64,000 nucleotides of DNA from Woeseiaceae bacterium (GTDB lineage: Bacteria > Pseudomonadota > Gammaproteobacteria > Steroidobacterales > Woeseiaceae), in the NCBI GenBank assembly GCA_021773035.1, contig JAJFKU010000038.1, forward strand, positions 1 to 64,000. Direction: 5' to 3'. Within the stretch, counting starts at the first letter, position 1. Every line of letters begins with the position of its first letter. Of the stretch, positions 15,879 through 24,176 are shown one piece after another. The notes under the pieces are model-generated. The model had not been told where the DNA came from. It made no database searches and saw nothing but the letters and a program-made list of their open reading frames with translations. The translations under genes and the position numbers were made by a program.

Positions 15879-16505
15879 TCAGTGCGCCGCGCTCTTGGCC
15901 GGCGGAGCATCGCCCTGGTCAGGCCAGGTCACGCTAAAGGCACCCCGCAGATCGTTCAGCTCGTAATCTCGCGCGCGATCGAACGGATACTCCGCCTGCA
16001 GAATCGCCTCGACGTCTTCCGTTATCGATGTTCCGTGGCATACCAGGCAGACGCTGCCGGTGCGGATGCCTTTCAGGTAGCGCGCCGACGTTTCTGCGTC
16101 GCCGCCGGCGAAAAATTCCGGTGCCTGCTCGTCGCCGGCGTCGCTCGAATTTCGCTCGAACGCTTCCAGGACTGTTTTCTCCCAGGGCTCCGGTGCGTTG
16201 CCCGGATTGCGATAGCGAACACTTATGCGCCTGACTCTGGCGCCGCTGTGGCGCGATAGTTCGGATGCTATCTGAGGCGCAATATCTTTACAGACGGCCA
16301 CCGCCGCCACGGGCCCGCCTTCGCGGAGGGCCGATTGCAGCGCCAATTGCAACCGACCGGCGAACGCTTCCGTAAGCACACGACTCTTCTGCAGTAGCGG
16401 GTCTTCGTCGCCGCCAGCAAGCGAGGGCTGCATCGACGCCGTCAGTCCACATAGTAAAACCACGAGCAAGCCGCCAAAGCTGAGTAGCGATCGCTGCAAT
16501 GACAT
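15879..16505 (-). CDS. DUF3365 (Tll0287-like) periplasmic haem protein
   Basis: 208 residues with a signal peptide ending near SLAGG (residue ~31). The segment AAVAVCKDIAPQIASELS and ISVRYRNPGNAPEPWE define the Tll0287-like/DUF3365 domain, and CLVCHG (CxxCH) binds a c-type haem near residue 153. A run AFSVTWP close to the end is also usual in the family. The family is proposed to act in redox sensing or electron transfer in the periplasm; no partner is adjacent. It is transcribed on its own, divergent from the alkylation-repair gene. Confidence 0.82.
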   Translation of the reverse strand: MSLQRSLLSFGGLLVVLLCGLTASMQPSLAGGDEDPLLQKSRVLTEAFAGRLQLALQSALREGGPVAAVAVCKDIAPQIASELSRHSGARVRRISVRYRNPGNAPEPWEKTVLEAFERNSSDAGDEQAPEFFAGGDAETSARYLKGIRTGSVCLVCHGTSITEDVEAILQAEYPFDRARDYELNDLRGAFSVTWPDQGDAPPAKSAAH

Positions 16506-16606
16506 TCGAAACCTCCGGTTCAGGCAAGTGATGACATACTACGCCAGCGCCTGCCATCAGGTTAACTGCGGTTTTCCACATTGACTCGCTACAGGCTCCT
16601 GACAGT

Positions 16607-17770
16607 ATGCTGTCAGGAGAGTCATGCAGAATGTGGCTTCGAAACTCAGGCGGAGCACCCTGTTTGCCAGAACCGTTCAAAAACCAGTTCAACAGAGAGC
16701 TTATCGCGGGAATGGGCGACCGCTTCGTGCGGGCGTGGCCGGCTTTCGATAAGGCGGGTTTCGTATCGACAGCCGCTGACAATCTGGAAGCACTGGAACT
16801 AAAACAGCGCTCGGATCAGATAGTCAGCGCGCTTACCGGGTTCTTGCCCAGGGATTTCAAACGAGCGGCAGCAGTTCTGCGGCAAAGTCTCGCCCCCGAT
16901 AAAGACCCTGGTACTCACGAGATTGGCGCTTGGGCCATCATGCCTATGACTCACTATGTCGGTACTGCCGGCCTTCGGCACTTCGAGCTCTCGATGGAAT
17001 TACTCAAGGAGATGACTAAACGATTCAGTTCAGAATTCGGCATTCGTTTCCTGATCCTGGAGGACAGCGAGCGTGCCCTCTCCACAATGAGCGCATGGAC
17101 CCGCGACAGCGACCACCATGTTCGACGGCTGGTATCGGAGGGAACACGCCCACGCCTCCCGTGGGCCATGCAATTACCCGCCTTCGTGACAGATCCAGCG
17201 CCGGTCATTCCGCTGCTCGAGTTGCTCAAAGACGATGAGTCGGAGTACGTCCGGCGTTCCGTTGCCAACAATCTCAACGATATTGCCAAAGATCATCCGG
17301 ACAAGGTCGCCGACATTGCCGAGCGCTGGCTGCGAGGTGCCAGCGAAAATCGCCGGAAACTCGTTCGCCACGCCTGCCGCACGCTTATCAAGCAAGGCCA
17401 CAAAAAGACGCTGGCAGCACTCGGATACGGATCACCGAAGCTGGAAGTGAAGAATCTGACCTTGCGAACGCCGCAGGTAGAATTCGGTGAAGCGTTATTG
17501 TTCGAAGTCTCTCTGGTCTCCACAGCAAAGCGCTCGCAAGCGCTGGTCCTCGACTACGTCATCCATCATAAGAAAGCCAACGGCAACACCACGCCGAAGG
17601 TATTCAAGTGGAAGACCATTACGCTCGAAAAGGACGCAACACACACTGCCCTGCGCAAACACGCCATGCGAAAAATCACAACCAGAGTCTATTACCCCGG
17701 TACGCACGCACTGGAGCTACTGATCAACGGTGTCTCCTTTGGTCGTTACGAATTCGAGCTTACGATGTAG
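16607..17770 (+). CDS. HEAT-repeat DNA alkylation repair protein (AlkC/AlkD-like)
   Basis: Up to 387 residues. Two starts are possible: ATG 16607 or ATG 16631, which lies 11 bp after AGGAG; conserved sequence begins only at PEPFKNQFNRELIAGM. The helical-repeat body contains IGAWAIMPMTHYVG, HVRRLVSEGTRPRLPWA and EYVRRSVANNLNDIAKDHP, characteristic of the AlkC/AlkD superfamily of 3-methyladenine glycosylases. The C-terminal ~100 residues (LRTPQVEFGEALLFEVSL to YEFEL) form a beta-rich, Ig-like extension that some AlkC members carry. Conserved Trp-Ala-Met segments would contact the damaged base. It overlaps the convergent next gene by 11 bp. Confidence 0.85.
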   Translation: MLSGESCRMWLRNSGGAPCLPEPFKNQFNRELIAGMGDRFVRAWPAFDKAGFVSTAADNLEALELKQRSDQIVSALTGFLPRDFKRAAAVLRQSLAPDKDPGTHEIGAWAIMPMTHYVGTAGLRHFELSMELLKEMTKRFSSEFGIRFLILEDSERALSTMSAWTRDSDHHVRRLVSEGTRPRLPWAMQLPAFVTDPAPVIPLLELLKDDESEYVRRSVANNLNDIAKDHPDKVADIAERWLRGASENRRKLVRHACRTLIKQGHKKTLAALGYGSPKLEVKNLTLRTPQVEFGEALLFEVSLVSTAKRSQALVLDYVIHHKKANGNTTPKVFKWKTITLEKDATHTALRKHAMRKITTRVYYPGTHALELLINGVSFGRYEFELTM

Positions 17771-18173
17771 AGCGCTGAATCAGGGCCAGTATCGACTCGA
17801 AGTGAATCGCCAAATACAACAGCACCGCCAGATTCGCAAAAAGAACTACCGGGACCAGCCAGAGCGCGACGGCGAGCAGCGATCCTTCATGTACATAGAC
17901 AAAAGACAGGAAAATCGAAAGGCCGATGTACAGATCGATGCCGATCTGCCGGCCCCAATGCAACTCTCCGATGCTGGCGATACTGCGAAAGATATTCTCG
18001 CGCCGGCTGCAGTAAACCGAGTAAGCGAGAAAGCTCAGAAACGCAACCCAGATAAGAGCTTTGAATGGCGCGGCCGGCATGCTGAACCGAAACAGGTCCG
18101 GGTGCCAATTGAAGGTTACCGCGCAAATGAAGAAGGTCGCGAAGATGCCCCAGGAAATGAGGGTCCGTTTCAT
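17760..18173 (-). CDS. Small integral membrane protein, unknown function
   Basis: 137 residues with four predicted transmembrane helices (about 5-22, 35-55, 78-95, 100-125). Motifs are SVYCSRRENIFRSIASIGELHWGRQIGIDLYIGL in the middle region, rich in charged residues between helices 2 and 3. The arrangement resembles DUF1475-like proteins, which I cannot confirm. It lies directly downstream of a terminator hairpin that ends the yegP-like gene, so it probably has its own promoter. Confidence 0.6.
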   Translation of the reverse strand: MKRTLISWGIFATFFICAVTFNWHPDLFRFSMPAAPFKALIWVAFLSFLAYSVYCSRRENIFRSIASIGELHWGRQIGIDLYIGLSIFLSFVYVHEGSLLAVALWLVPVVLFANLAVLLYLAIHFESILALIQRSTS

Positions 18174-18177
18174 GAAG

Positions 18178-18214
18178 AAAGCCCATGCATCGTTTTTAAA
18201 GATGCATGGGCTTT
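18178..18214 (-). terminator. Hairpin after the YegP-like gene
   Basis: Perfect 14-bp stem, AAAGCCCATGCATC (18178-18191) with GATGCATGGGCTTT (18201-18214), around a 9-base loop. It sits 12 bp after the stop of the minus-strand YegP-like gene. Read on the minus strand it is followed by TTTC-TTC, a weak U tract. It overlaps the region just upstream of the next start (18173), so it may also affect that transcript. Confidence 0.7.
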
Positions 18215-18226
18215 GCGTGTCATCGA

Positions 18227-18559
18227 CTAGGTCTGGTCGTCGATTGATGCGTCAGGTGCCGAGCGCTTGACACTTTCGATGCCATTATCCCGCCCAGACT
18301 CCGATTTATAGTTCTGACTGGTCCCGATAACCTGCCCATTGGTTGATTTAAGGTTGAATCGAAATTGACCGCCGCTGGTTGTGGTCTTCTCGAAACAATC
18401 CGGGTTTGAGCAGTTTTTCTGTACGGACTCAATGCCGTTTGTGCACGAACCCTTCGCTTTGTATCCCTCACTGGAAAGAATCGTCTCTCCATTACCTGCT
18501 TTTAATCGAAAGCGAAATTCGCCTGCTTTGTCTTTGTAGCACTCAAATTTTCCGGCCAT
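18227..18559 (-). CDS. YegP/DUF1508 tandem-repeat protein
   Basis: 110 residues from ATG 18559 (upstream CAGGGA acts as the ribosome site; a longer frame lacks one). Two DUF1508 repeats are visible: residues ~3-50 (KFECYKDKAGEFRFRLKAGN, ILSSEGYKAKGSCTNGIESV) and ~58-100 (GGQFRFNLKSTNGQVIGTSQ, YKSESGRDNGIESVKRSAPD). Such YegP-like proteins are small alpha/beta folds of unknown role, often linked to stress. The paired Cys residues between the repeats (KNCSNPDCFEK) may be structural. Confidence 0.88.
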   Translation of the reverse strand: MAGKFECYKDKAGEFRFRLKAGNGETILSSEGYKAKGSCTNGIESVQKNCSNPDCFEKTTTSGGQFRFNLKSTNGQVIGTSQNYKSESGRDNGIESVKRSAPDASIDDQT

Positions 18560-18627
18560 TATTATTCCCTGTTGCTTATGTAAGGAGTGTGCGCAAATTA
18601 CACACGGCTGGCCGATGAAATGCAACG

Positions 18628-19398
18628 CTAAATACAGGATTCCATGCCGTCCAGGCTGCTGACAGTCGCTCTAACGCGACTTGAGTCCGATTCCGATACA
18701 ACAAGGGCCTCCGCCAGACCGCTGTAGGAGCGCCACCTGGTGAGAACCCGTGAGAGTCCAATGTTCAGATCTCTGAGTGCTTTGCGATGATCCACCGCGA
18801 CCACAACGGCGGCGCAGAACATCACTGTCCTCCAAACGACTACAAACACCTTTTTCCGCCATCGCGTCGATGTCTGCGAACGTAAAAAATCACAATGGAA
18901 GTACAGGTGAGAGCGTTCGTCTTCGACGATTTCAAGCAACTGGCTTCTTAGTCTTGACGGCGGCAGATGTATCGCCAGTAGATGGTAATAACAAAGACCG
19001 ACGACTTCTGCGGCGAGTAGTACAACGACCTTGAGTCGCAGTCCGATTAGGCGTCGCGCGAAGACAAACAGTCGCGCCGTCCAGTTGCTGCGTATCAGCG
19101 TTCCGCCAAGCAAGCGCACGCACATCGCCAGAATATTAGCGTGGCGGTGTTCCTCCTCGACGAACAGCGCCAGCGCCGCTGCGTAATACTCGTTTGTCCC
19201 CTGCAGCTTGTTGTGCAGCGCCTGCCGGATAATCGTGCCACCGCCGGATTCGCCGAGCTGAAAAATTGCGAGAGAACGGGCCAGCGAATCAGGTAGCGTC
19301 GAATAATCCCGGTCCTGCTCCAATGCCGGCAGTGGTCGATGACTTCGACAAACGAAAAACCTCGCCCAGTCCTGCCATGATCGATGTGCGTTGCCCAT
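18628..19398 (-). CDS. Ferritin-like di-iron protein
   Basis: I start at ATG 19398, directly after GGGGAAGGAA; a TTG 15 bp upstream lacks spacing. The 256-residue protein has the di-iron ligand pattern of a four-helix bundle: an early Glu in FQLGESGGG, E-E-E-H-R-H (EEEHRHANIL), a later Glu in LLAAEVVG, and E-D-E-R-S-H (EIVEDERSHLYFH). A hydrophobic segment near the C-terminus (VFVVVWRTVMFCAAVVVAVD) may anchor it in the membrane. The role could be oxidase/hydroxylase or iron handling; no substrate is evident. The start site lies within a long hairpin, described separately. Confidence 0.7.
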   Translation of the reverse strand: MGNAHRSWQDWARFFVCRSHRPLPALEQDRDYSTLPDSLARSLAIFQLGESGGGTIIRQALHNKLQGTNEYYAAALALFVEEEHRHANILAMCVRLLGGTLIRSNWTARLFVFARRLIGLRLKVVVLLAAEVVGLCYYHLLAIHLPPSRLRSQLLEIVEDERSHLYFHCDFLRSQTSTRWRKKVFVVVWRTVMFCAAVVVAVDHRKALRDLNIGLSRVLTRWRSYSGLAEALVVSESDSSRVRATVSSLDGMESCI

Positions 19399-19465
19399 TT
19401 CCTTCCCCTGCAATTGCCGTTATCCACTTTATAAGCGTGGTATCTGGCAATACAGGGGAGGAAAT
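19397..19465 (-). promoter_or_regulatory. Hairpin that buries the ribosome site of the ferritin-like gene
   Basis: In the minus-strand transcript, ATTTCCTCCCCTG-T-ATTGCC (19465-19446) can pair with GGCAAT-TG-CAGGGGAAGGAAAT (19418-19397). That gives about 19 base pairs with one bulge and one small internal loop. The right arm contains the Shine-Dalgarno GGGGAAGG and the A of the ATG. A short CCAC/GTGG stem lies in the loop. The structure lies in the gap between the upstream gene (stop 19488) and this start. It is not followed by a U tract, which argues against a terminator. Confidence 0.55.
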
Positions 19466-19487
19466 GTGTCGAGCTTGTGGCAGCCTG

Positions 19488-20033
19488 TCAGACCAGCCAG
19501 CCGAATACGCCACCGGTCAGGGAGGCATAAATCAGAGCGTCGAGAAAGGTCTTTGCTGTTGCCGACCACGGACGTCCAAACCAGATGCTTTCCTGGATGT
19601 AAGCCATCCCGTAGGCGGCGAATGCGACGGCACCGCTAACGCGGAAAACTGCCAGGTAGTCGGCACCGACGCTCACGGTTCGACTGACAAAGTACGCGCA
19701 GACAACGGCCACGAGGATATTGTAAGCAAACATGAGCCCCAACTTCGTACCCATCGTTGGCAACCCGGACGGAAGAATCGTGATGAAGGCGACCGGTCCG
19801 TCCTTGAACTTCTGCTGCATATCGGGATTCTTGAAGTCCGCCGGATCCGGGCAGTGCGGCGTGTTGTACTGGCCGGGAGCCAGGTCTTTGAGCGCAGCTC
19901 GTACGCCCTCCTCATCCGAGGTCTTGCTCCAGTCGCTCTTGTGCCAAGGCATGATCATCCAGATAACGGCACCCGCGATGAACGCAAACACAGCCGATAC
20001 CAGGATCGGTTGCCACAATGTAATAATGGTCAT
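19488..20033 (-). CDS. Conserved hypothetical membrane protein
   Basis: 181 residues from ATG 20033 (AGAGGGGATAGAT upstream gives a good ribosome site). TM helix at ~8-28, then a ~60-residue segment including MPWHKSDW, DEEGVRAALKDLAPGQY and PHCPDPADF, then three more helices (~90-112, 118-138, 150-180). The W-H-K-S-D-W and LP.G..PMG patterns are shared by small membrane proteins of unknown function in several Proteobacteria. It is upstream of, and may be co-transcribed with, the ferritin-like gene. Confidence 0.65.
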   Translation of the reverse strand: MTIITLWQPILVSAVFAFIAGAVIWMIMPWHKSDWSKTSDEEGVRAALKDLAPGQYNTPHCPDPADFKNPDMQQKFKDGPVAFITILPSGLPTMGTKLGLMFAYNILVAVVCAYFVSRTVSVGADYLAVFRVSGAVAFAAYGMAYIQESIWFGRPWSATAKTFLDALIYASLTGGVFGWLV

Positions 20034-20095
20034 ATCTATCCCCTCTGATCGTGGAAACTAACGTATAGCAGAAACTTACCGCTTACGCCGTACTC

Positions 20096-20773
20096 ATGAT
20101 GATTCGCTTGCTTCCTCTAATCGTTGCAATTGCTCCGCCTTGCGGTGTCGCGGCGGCCTATTGGCTCAATATTCACGCCGGAGTACTGCCCTCCTGTATG
20201 CCGTTTCTTGACGGCTGCACGTCAATAAGTGCTACCGGCCGCTATATGCCCGGAAGTATGGTCTTTCGCGCCGTGCTGCTGCCTCACGCTGCTCTGCTGG
20301 CGATTCTGTGGTGGTTTGCCCGGTTGTGGTTGCAGGAACTCCGGCCGGCGCGGCGCGGTGCCAATGCCGTTTTCCTGTTTGGCCTGATTGCTGCGATTGC
20401 CCTGGTCGTTTATGTGACTTTCCTTGGAACCACGCAGGCGTTCTATGAGTTCATGCGGCGCTTCGGCGTCTATTTTTACTTCCTTGGCACCGTGCTTGCT
20501 CAAATCACCCTGACGTCTGCGCTGCCCTCATTCGGGCTGCGAAGGGGGATGCTTGCAGTCGCTACCGCACCATTGCTTATCGGAATAGGTAACCTGGTAC
20601 TAAAAGTAATCCTGGTGGATACCGATAACATTGAGAACAGTTTCGAGTGGATTGCGGCGCTGCTTATGCAGGTCTGGTTCTTGCTGCTGTTTTTCGCCTG
20701 GGGGAAATCGCATATGGTGGTTACCGTGCAGGCGACTACTCCTCAAAGGGATTCGACCAGCGATCATTCGTGA
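20096..20773 (+). CDS. Hypothetical six-helix membrane protein (Frag1/DRAM-like pattern)
   Basis: 225 residues with about six hydrophobic helices. Between helices 1 and 2 is a short extracytoplasmic loop, PSCMPFLDGCTSISATGRYMP, followed by GSMVFRAVLLPHA. The pattern C-T-S-I-S...GR-x-P-x...FR followed by membrane helices resembles the Frag1/DRAM/Sfk1 group; two Cys in the loop may form a disulfide. The 3' end overlaps the convergent MbnH-like gene by 38 bp. Function unknown. Confidence 0.6.
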   Translation: MMIRLLPLIVAIAPPCGVAAAYWLNIHAGVLPSCMPFLDGCTSISATGRYMPGSMVFRAVLLPHAALLAILWWFARLWLQELRPARRGANAVFLFGLIAAIALVVYVTFLGTTQAFYEFMRRFGVYFYFLGTVLAQITLTSALPSFGLRRGMLAVATAPLLIGIGNLVLKVILVDTDNIENSFEWIAALLMQVWFLLLFFAWGKSHMVVTVQATTPQRDSTSDHS

Positions 20774-21869
20774 CCGCCGTCTCATCAGTCAGCGACAACA
20801 AAAACTCCAGCAGGTCCTCGCGCTCCGCTTCGCTGAGTTCGAAACCGGCGACGAACTCCGACTTGAAGGGACTCAGCCGGCCATCGCCCTGTAGCGCACC
20901 CTCCGTTATCAGGCGACCGCCGCGTTGATAATGGTCCAGAACACCGTCGAGCGTTGCGACGCTGCCGTCATGCATATAGGGCGCGGTCAGCGCGATGTTG
21001 CGAAGCGATGGCGCCTTGAAACGGCCCATATCCCTGGTATTACCGGTCATATCGAACAGGCCCGTGTTTGCGGCCGGATAAGCGCCCGACTCGTCCAGGT
21101 TATACAGCCCGTTGTTGTGGAAACCGACACTGTCGACATTCGCCGTTGCATGTGTCGTGCTGTCGGTGAAGTTGAACCCGCCATGACAATGAAAGCACTC
21201 GATGCGTTCGGAAAAGAACAAATCCATGCCGCGTTCGGCTGCCGGCGACAGCGCTTCGGCGTCACCGGACAAATACCTGTCATAACTAGCGTCGTAACTG
21301 ACAATCGACCTTACAAATGCTGCGATAGCTCTTACGGCGTTTAGCACCGAATAGGGATTTTCGTCGCCGGGAAACGCCGCCTGCACGAGTTGCCGATAGC
21401 GTTCTTCCGACTCCAGCAGCTTGCCGATTTCAGCTTCGCGGCCACCCATTCCCATCTCAACAGGATTGTCACCCAACAGCGGTGTCAAGGCCTGGTCCTC
21501 AAGCCGGGCCAACAGTGGGTTGGCCCAGGTGAGTCGACTTGCGTAGGCGGCGTTGATCAGCATCATCGAACTGCGCGGATGCAAATCGCCGGTAGACCCG
21601 GTCGAGCGCTGCTTGCCATCGGTAAACGCCAGCGACTGGATATGGCATGTGCCACAGGACATAGTACCGTTACCCGATAAGCGCATGTCGTAAAACAGCC
21701 ATCGGCCGAGCTCCACCTTGGCCGTTGTCATCGGGTTATCGTCCGGTACGACAGGCAACGGGTATCCTTCCGGGAGCTGCCAGTCATAGCTCTTCGGCTG
21801 CAGCAGATAGACGCTTGCGACCGTGAACAGCAGGACAAGGAGCGCTGCGAACCCGAGTTTCGATGTCAA
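20736..21869 (-). CDS. mbnH: MbnH-like di-haem enzyme (MauG/CcP superfamily)
   Basis: 377 residues with an N-terminal signal/anchor (residues ~5-24). Two c-type haem sites are visible: CGTCH near residue 73 (MSCGTCHIQSLAFTDG) and CFHCH near 226 (IECFHCHGGFNFTD), with distal features such as RFKAPSLRNIALTAPYMHDG. It belongs to the bacterial di-haem peroxidase/MauG family. Its start overlaps the stop of the neighbouring MbnP-like gene (ATGA). In characterised MbnH/MbnP pairs the di-haem enzyme oxidises a Trp of the partner to kynurenine. The same role is inferred here from the pairing. Confidence 0.85.
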   Translation of the reverse strand: MTSKLGFAALLVLLFTVASVYLLQPKSYDWQLPEGYPLPVVPDDNPMTTAKVELGRWLFYDMRLSGNGTMSCGTCHIQSLAFTDGKQRSTGSTGDLHPRSSMMLINAAYASRLTWANPLLARLEDQALTPLLGDNPVEMGMGGREAEIGKLLESEERYRQLVQAAFPGDENPYSVLNAVRAIAAFVRSIVSYDASYDRYLSGDAEALSPAAERGMDLFFSERIECFHCHGGFNFTDSTTHATANVDSVGFHNNGLYNLDESGAYPAANTGLFDMTGNTRDMGRFKAPSLRNIALTAPYMHDGSVATLDGVLDHYQRGGRLITEGALQGDGRLSPFKSEFVAGFELSEAEREDLLEFLLSLTDETAVTNDRWSNPFEE

Positions 21870-22669
21870 CGAAACACCCGAAAAACCTGTTCCGGATCGT
21901 TAAATAAGACCTCAAACGGGGCATGACACGCCGATTCTGCAGGGCTGGATGAGCAATCGCTGCGAACACCGTCGGTCAGATCGACGCCCGAAAACAAGGC
22001 ATCGAGGCTGACGGCGACCTGGTCCGTCGCCGGCGAGAAATCTTCGATCTGAACGGTTACCCGATTCGGTTCAACGCAGGACGTGATATTGCCGACCGTA
22101 CCTTTGCAGCCGGTGCTTCCAAGGTGAATCCAGAAACCGTCCGGGTGGGCTTCCACGCCAGCCCGCAGGAACTTGTATCCGGAGCGCCAGTGCCAGTGCA
22201 TCGCCGCGTTATCAAGCGGGGCTTCTGCGAGTAAGGGATTGGCATGATTCACCGCGAATGGCACACCAACGGTAAAGCGGATGGCGACGATGTCTGCCGC
22301 TTTCGTACTACCATCTATCGTTGCATTGGTGCCCGGTGTGCCGTTACTGCAACTTCCCTCTCCATTCTCCAGATCGATGAGCGCCACATCGCTGTGCTGC
22401 CAGCGATCGTCTTCTTCAAAGACAACGGCGTGCTCGCGGCCGGCAGCATCACGTACGACAAGGTCTGAGACGAAGAAGCGGAGGTCTGTTAGTGCAACTT
22501 CACCGTCCGTGCAAGCAAGCATCTGCCCATCCCAGGTGCTCACGAACGACAGCCGCAGCGGTACAGACTTCGCGGAACACGCGGCACAGAAAACGATGAT
22601 ACCGACAAGCAGGCAGAGCTTAGCTGGACGCCTCGCTGACTTTGTCCGGCGTTTTCCCCGGCTCGTCAT
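21866..22669 (-). CDS. mbnP: MbnP-like periplasmic copper-protein partner
   Basis: 267 residues with a lipoprotein signal (LLVGIIVFCAACS). The body shows GVPFAVNHANPLLAEAPLD followed by MHWHWRSGYKFLRAGV, the MbnP core in which a Trp is converted to kynurenine and forms part of a copper site. Paired Cys (STGCKGTVGNITSC, and CSSS...SACH near the end) match the 'four-Cys motif' name of this family (metallo-mystery pair). The stop overlaps the MbnH start. The first 50 bp overlap the upstream coiled-coil gene. A small internal start is possible but would cut the signal peptide. Confidence 0.85.
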   Translation of the reverse strand: MTSRGKRRTKSARRPAKLCLLVGIIVFCAACSAKSVPLRLSFVSTWDGQMLACTDGEVALTDLRFFVSDLVVRDAAGREHAVVFEEDDRWQHSDVALIDLENGEGSCSNGTPGTNATIDGSTKAADIVAIRFTVGVPFAVNHANPLLAEAPLDNAAMHWHWRSGYKFLRAGVEAHPDGFWIHLGSTGCKGTVGNITSCVEPNRVTVQIEDFSPATDQVAVSLDALFSGVDLTDGVRSDCSSSPAESACHAPFEVLFNDPEQVFRVFR

Positions 22670-23174
22670 GATTGGCGGCGTCGTCCGGGTCGTGCGTGTC
22701 TGGGTTAAATGAGTAATCGAGAACTCCGGTGGCGATCATGTCTGTCGATGCCTGTGCGACGGACAACTCGGTTTCGACCTCGCGAATCTTGGCTTCCGCA
22801 TGGACATTTTCCGTGGCGCGCTCCGTAAGTTCTGCACGGAGTTCGCGTGTTTTCAGCACCGACTCCTTCAGGTCACTCGATACACGCTCATACTTCGCCT
22901 GCTGTTGAGAGATGACGTTATCACGTCGCTCTATCCCAACGCTCGTTTCCTTGAGTTCTTCCGCCGTTTTTTCGAGGTTCACGCGAGCGCTGTCATTCTC
23001 GCTTCGCGCAATTCTCAGTTCGGCTTCCAGTTCCCGGATACGGTCATCGCGCGGATCCCGCTTTTTTGCCCGATACTTTGTGCCCAGACTGCTGCTGATA
23101 GCCGCCAGAATCCAGCCAAGTAAAAAGGCACTGGCCGCAGCGAAAATCAGCTCATTGGGGAGTTCTGCAAACAT
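22620..23174 (-). CDS. Membrane-anchored coiled-coil protein, unknown
   Basis: I start at ATG 23174 (MFAELPNELIFAAASAFLLG), giving 184 residues; a longer frame has a non-membrane leader with no support. One TM helix (residues ~10-28) is followed by ~110 residues of coiled coil (RIRELEAELRIARSENDSAR, LEKTAEELKETS, ELTERATENVHAEAKIREVE) and an acidic tail. The build resembles YhcB/DUF1043-like or LapA-like anchored coiled coils, but no family is certain. It precedes and overlaps mbnP by 50 bp, which may only reflect compact packing. Confidence 0.6.
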   Translation of the reverse strand: MFAELPNELIFAAASAFLLGWILAAISSSLGTKYRAKKRDPRDDRIRELEAELRIARSENDSARVNLEKTAEELKETSVGIERRDNVISQQQAKYERVSSDLKESVLKTRELRAELTERATENVHAEAKIREVETELSVAQASTDMIATGVLDYSFNPDTHDPDDAANHDEPGKTPDKVSEASS

Positions 23175-23348
23175 CACATTATGATTAATTGCTTTCGATG
23201 TCAGATAAAGGACAGGGTTCTCAATCCTAGCATGGCCTGAATCGTGCCGCCGCAACGGCGAAGCCACTGAAAGAGAGCGCAATGATAAATAAACTTGTTA
23301 TAAAACAATATATAAGAGATGTTACTTAATCTTTTTTCTTGTTTAGGG
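23175..23348. other. AT-rich intergenic region
   Basis: 174 bp between the ApbE stop and the coiled-coil gene start. It is clearly more AT-rich than its surroundings (runs such as TATATAAGAGATG and TCTTTTTTCTTG). It should hold the promoter of the coiled-coil/MbnP/MbnH unit. No hairpin terminator for the ApbE gene stands out. Confidence 0.35.
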
Positions 23349-24176
23349 TCAGCGACGACACCAGTATTGTTCATTTTGCTCCGACAGAAATGCCTCCGCG
23401 CCACCACCTCTGAGCATCGCCAGCGTGCTCAACATACCGGCCTGCGTGCAGGTGTCCGCTGCAACGGTTATTGAAGCTGCGGCGTCCCTTACCGGCCAGC
23501 CTGTATGTGGATCCAAGACATGACTGTAGCGAATCCCGTCTTTTTCAATGAAGCGCCTCGAATCCCCACTGGTCGCCAAGGCACCGTCGCTCAATTTGAT
23601 TACGTTATCCGCATTCCCAAGGCCGCTACCGTCGATGCCGATAGACCAGGCCGGCCGATGTCGGGGCGGTCCGGTTACCGCGAGATCACCGCCGAAATTA
23701 ACCAGACACGGTGTATCCGTCATCTCCCTGAGTTGCATAACGGCGCGGTCTACGGCGTACTCCTTGCCAATACCCCCGAAGTCGATCTCAACACCGGCCT
23801 GCAGCTGCAGGACCGGTCGGTCCCATCGTGCTTTGTGCCAGCCCACGCCTCCAAGCACCTGCCTGACCTCCTCTTCCGATGGCACCAGGCTGCCACCATC
23901 GAAGGTCCATACCCGCCGCAGAATACCCGAAGTGATATCGAACATTCCGTTGCTAAGCGAATGCAGGCGTACGGCAAAGTCGAGCAGCCGGGCCGTTTCC
24001 TCGTCGACTTCGACGCAAGCGCCTTCTGCGCTGTTGATCCGGTCGACCACGTTGTCAGCACGATAACGGCTGAACTTGTCCTCGATACGCCAGGCCTCAC
24101 TGGCGGCGACGGACGTAATTTCGTCGGCGGCGGCCTCCGTCTTTGCTTCCGACAGCACTTCGCACGGACTACCCAT
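23349..24176 (-). CDS. apbE: FAD:protein FMN transferase (ApbE family)
   Basis: 275 residues from ATG 24176. It shows the ApbE order: AMGSPCEVL at the start, RYRADNVVDRIN, DFAVRLHSLSNGMFDIT, VEIDFGGIGKEYAVDRA (FAD-binding), NFGGDLAVTG, SHVLDPHTGWPV (metal/FAD site) and AADTCTQAGMLSTLAML. ApbE uses FAD and Mg to attach FMN to a Thr or Ser in D-x-x-[ST]-G-A-[TS] motifs of exported proteins. Homology (GRFQAMGSP) continues at least four codons upstream of the first ATG, but only ATT/ATA codons are available there before a stop, so the true start is unusual or the N-terminus is lost. It is the last gene of the TlpA-DUF4266-DUF3570 set. Confidence 0.88.
   Translation of the reverse strand: MGSPCEVLSEAKTEAAADEITSVAASEAWRIEDKFSRYRADNVVDRINSAEGACVEVDEETARLLDFAVRLHSLSNGMFDITSGILRRVWTFDGGSLVPSEEEVRQVLGGVGWHKARWDRPVLQLQAGVEIDFGGIGKEYAVDRAVMQLREMTDTPCLVNFGGDLAVTGPPRHRPAWSIGIDGSGLGNADNVIKLSDGALATSGDSRRFIEKDGIRYSHVLDPHTGWPVRDAAASITVAADTCTQAGMLSTLAMLRGGGAEAFLSEQNEQYWCRR

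Noticed and set aside
16623..16750. ATG at 16623 with an ideal Shine-Dalgarno
   Set aside because: It is not in the frame of the alkylation-repair protein and leads to a short unlike product. I keep the two in-frame starts as candidates.
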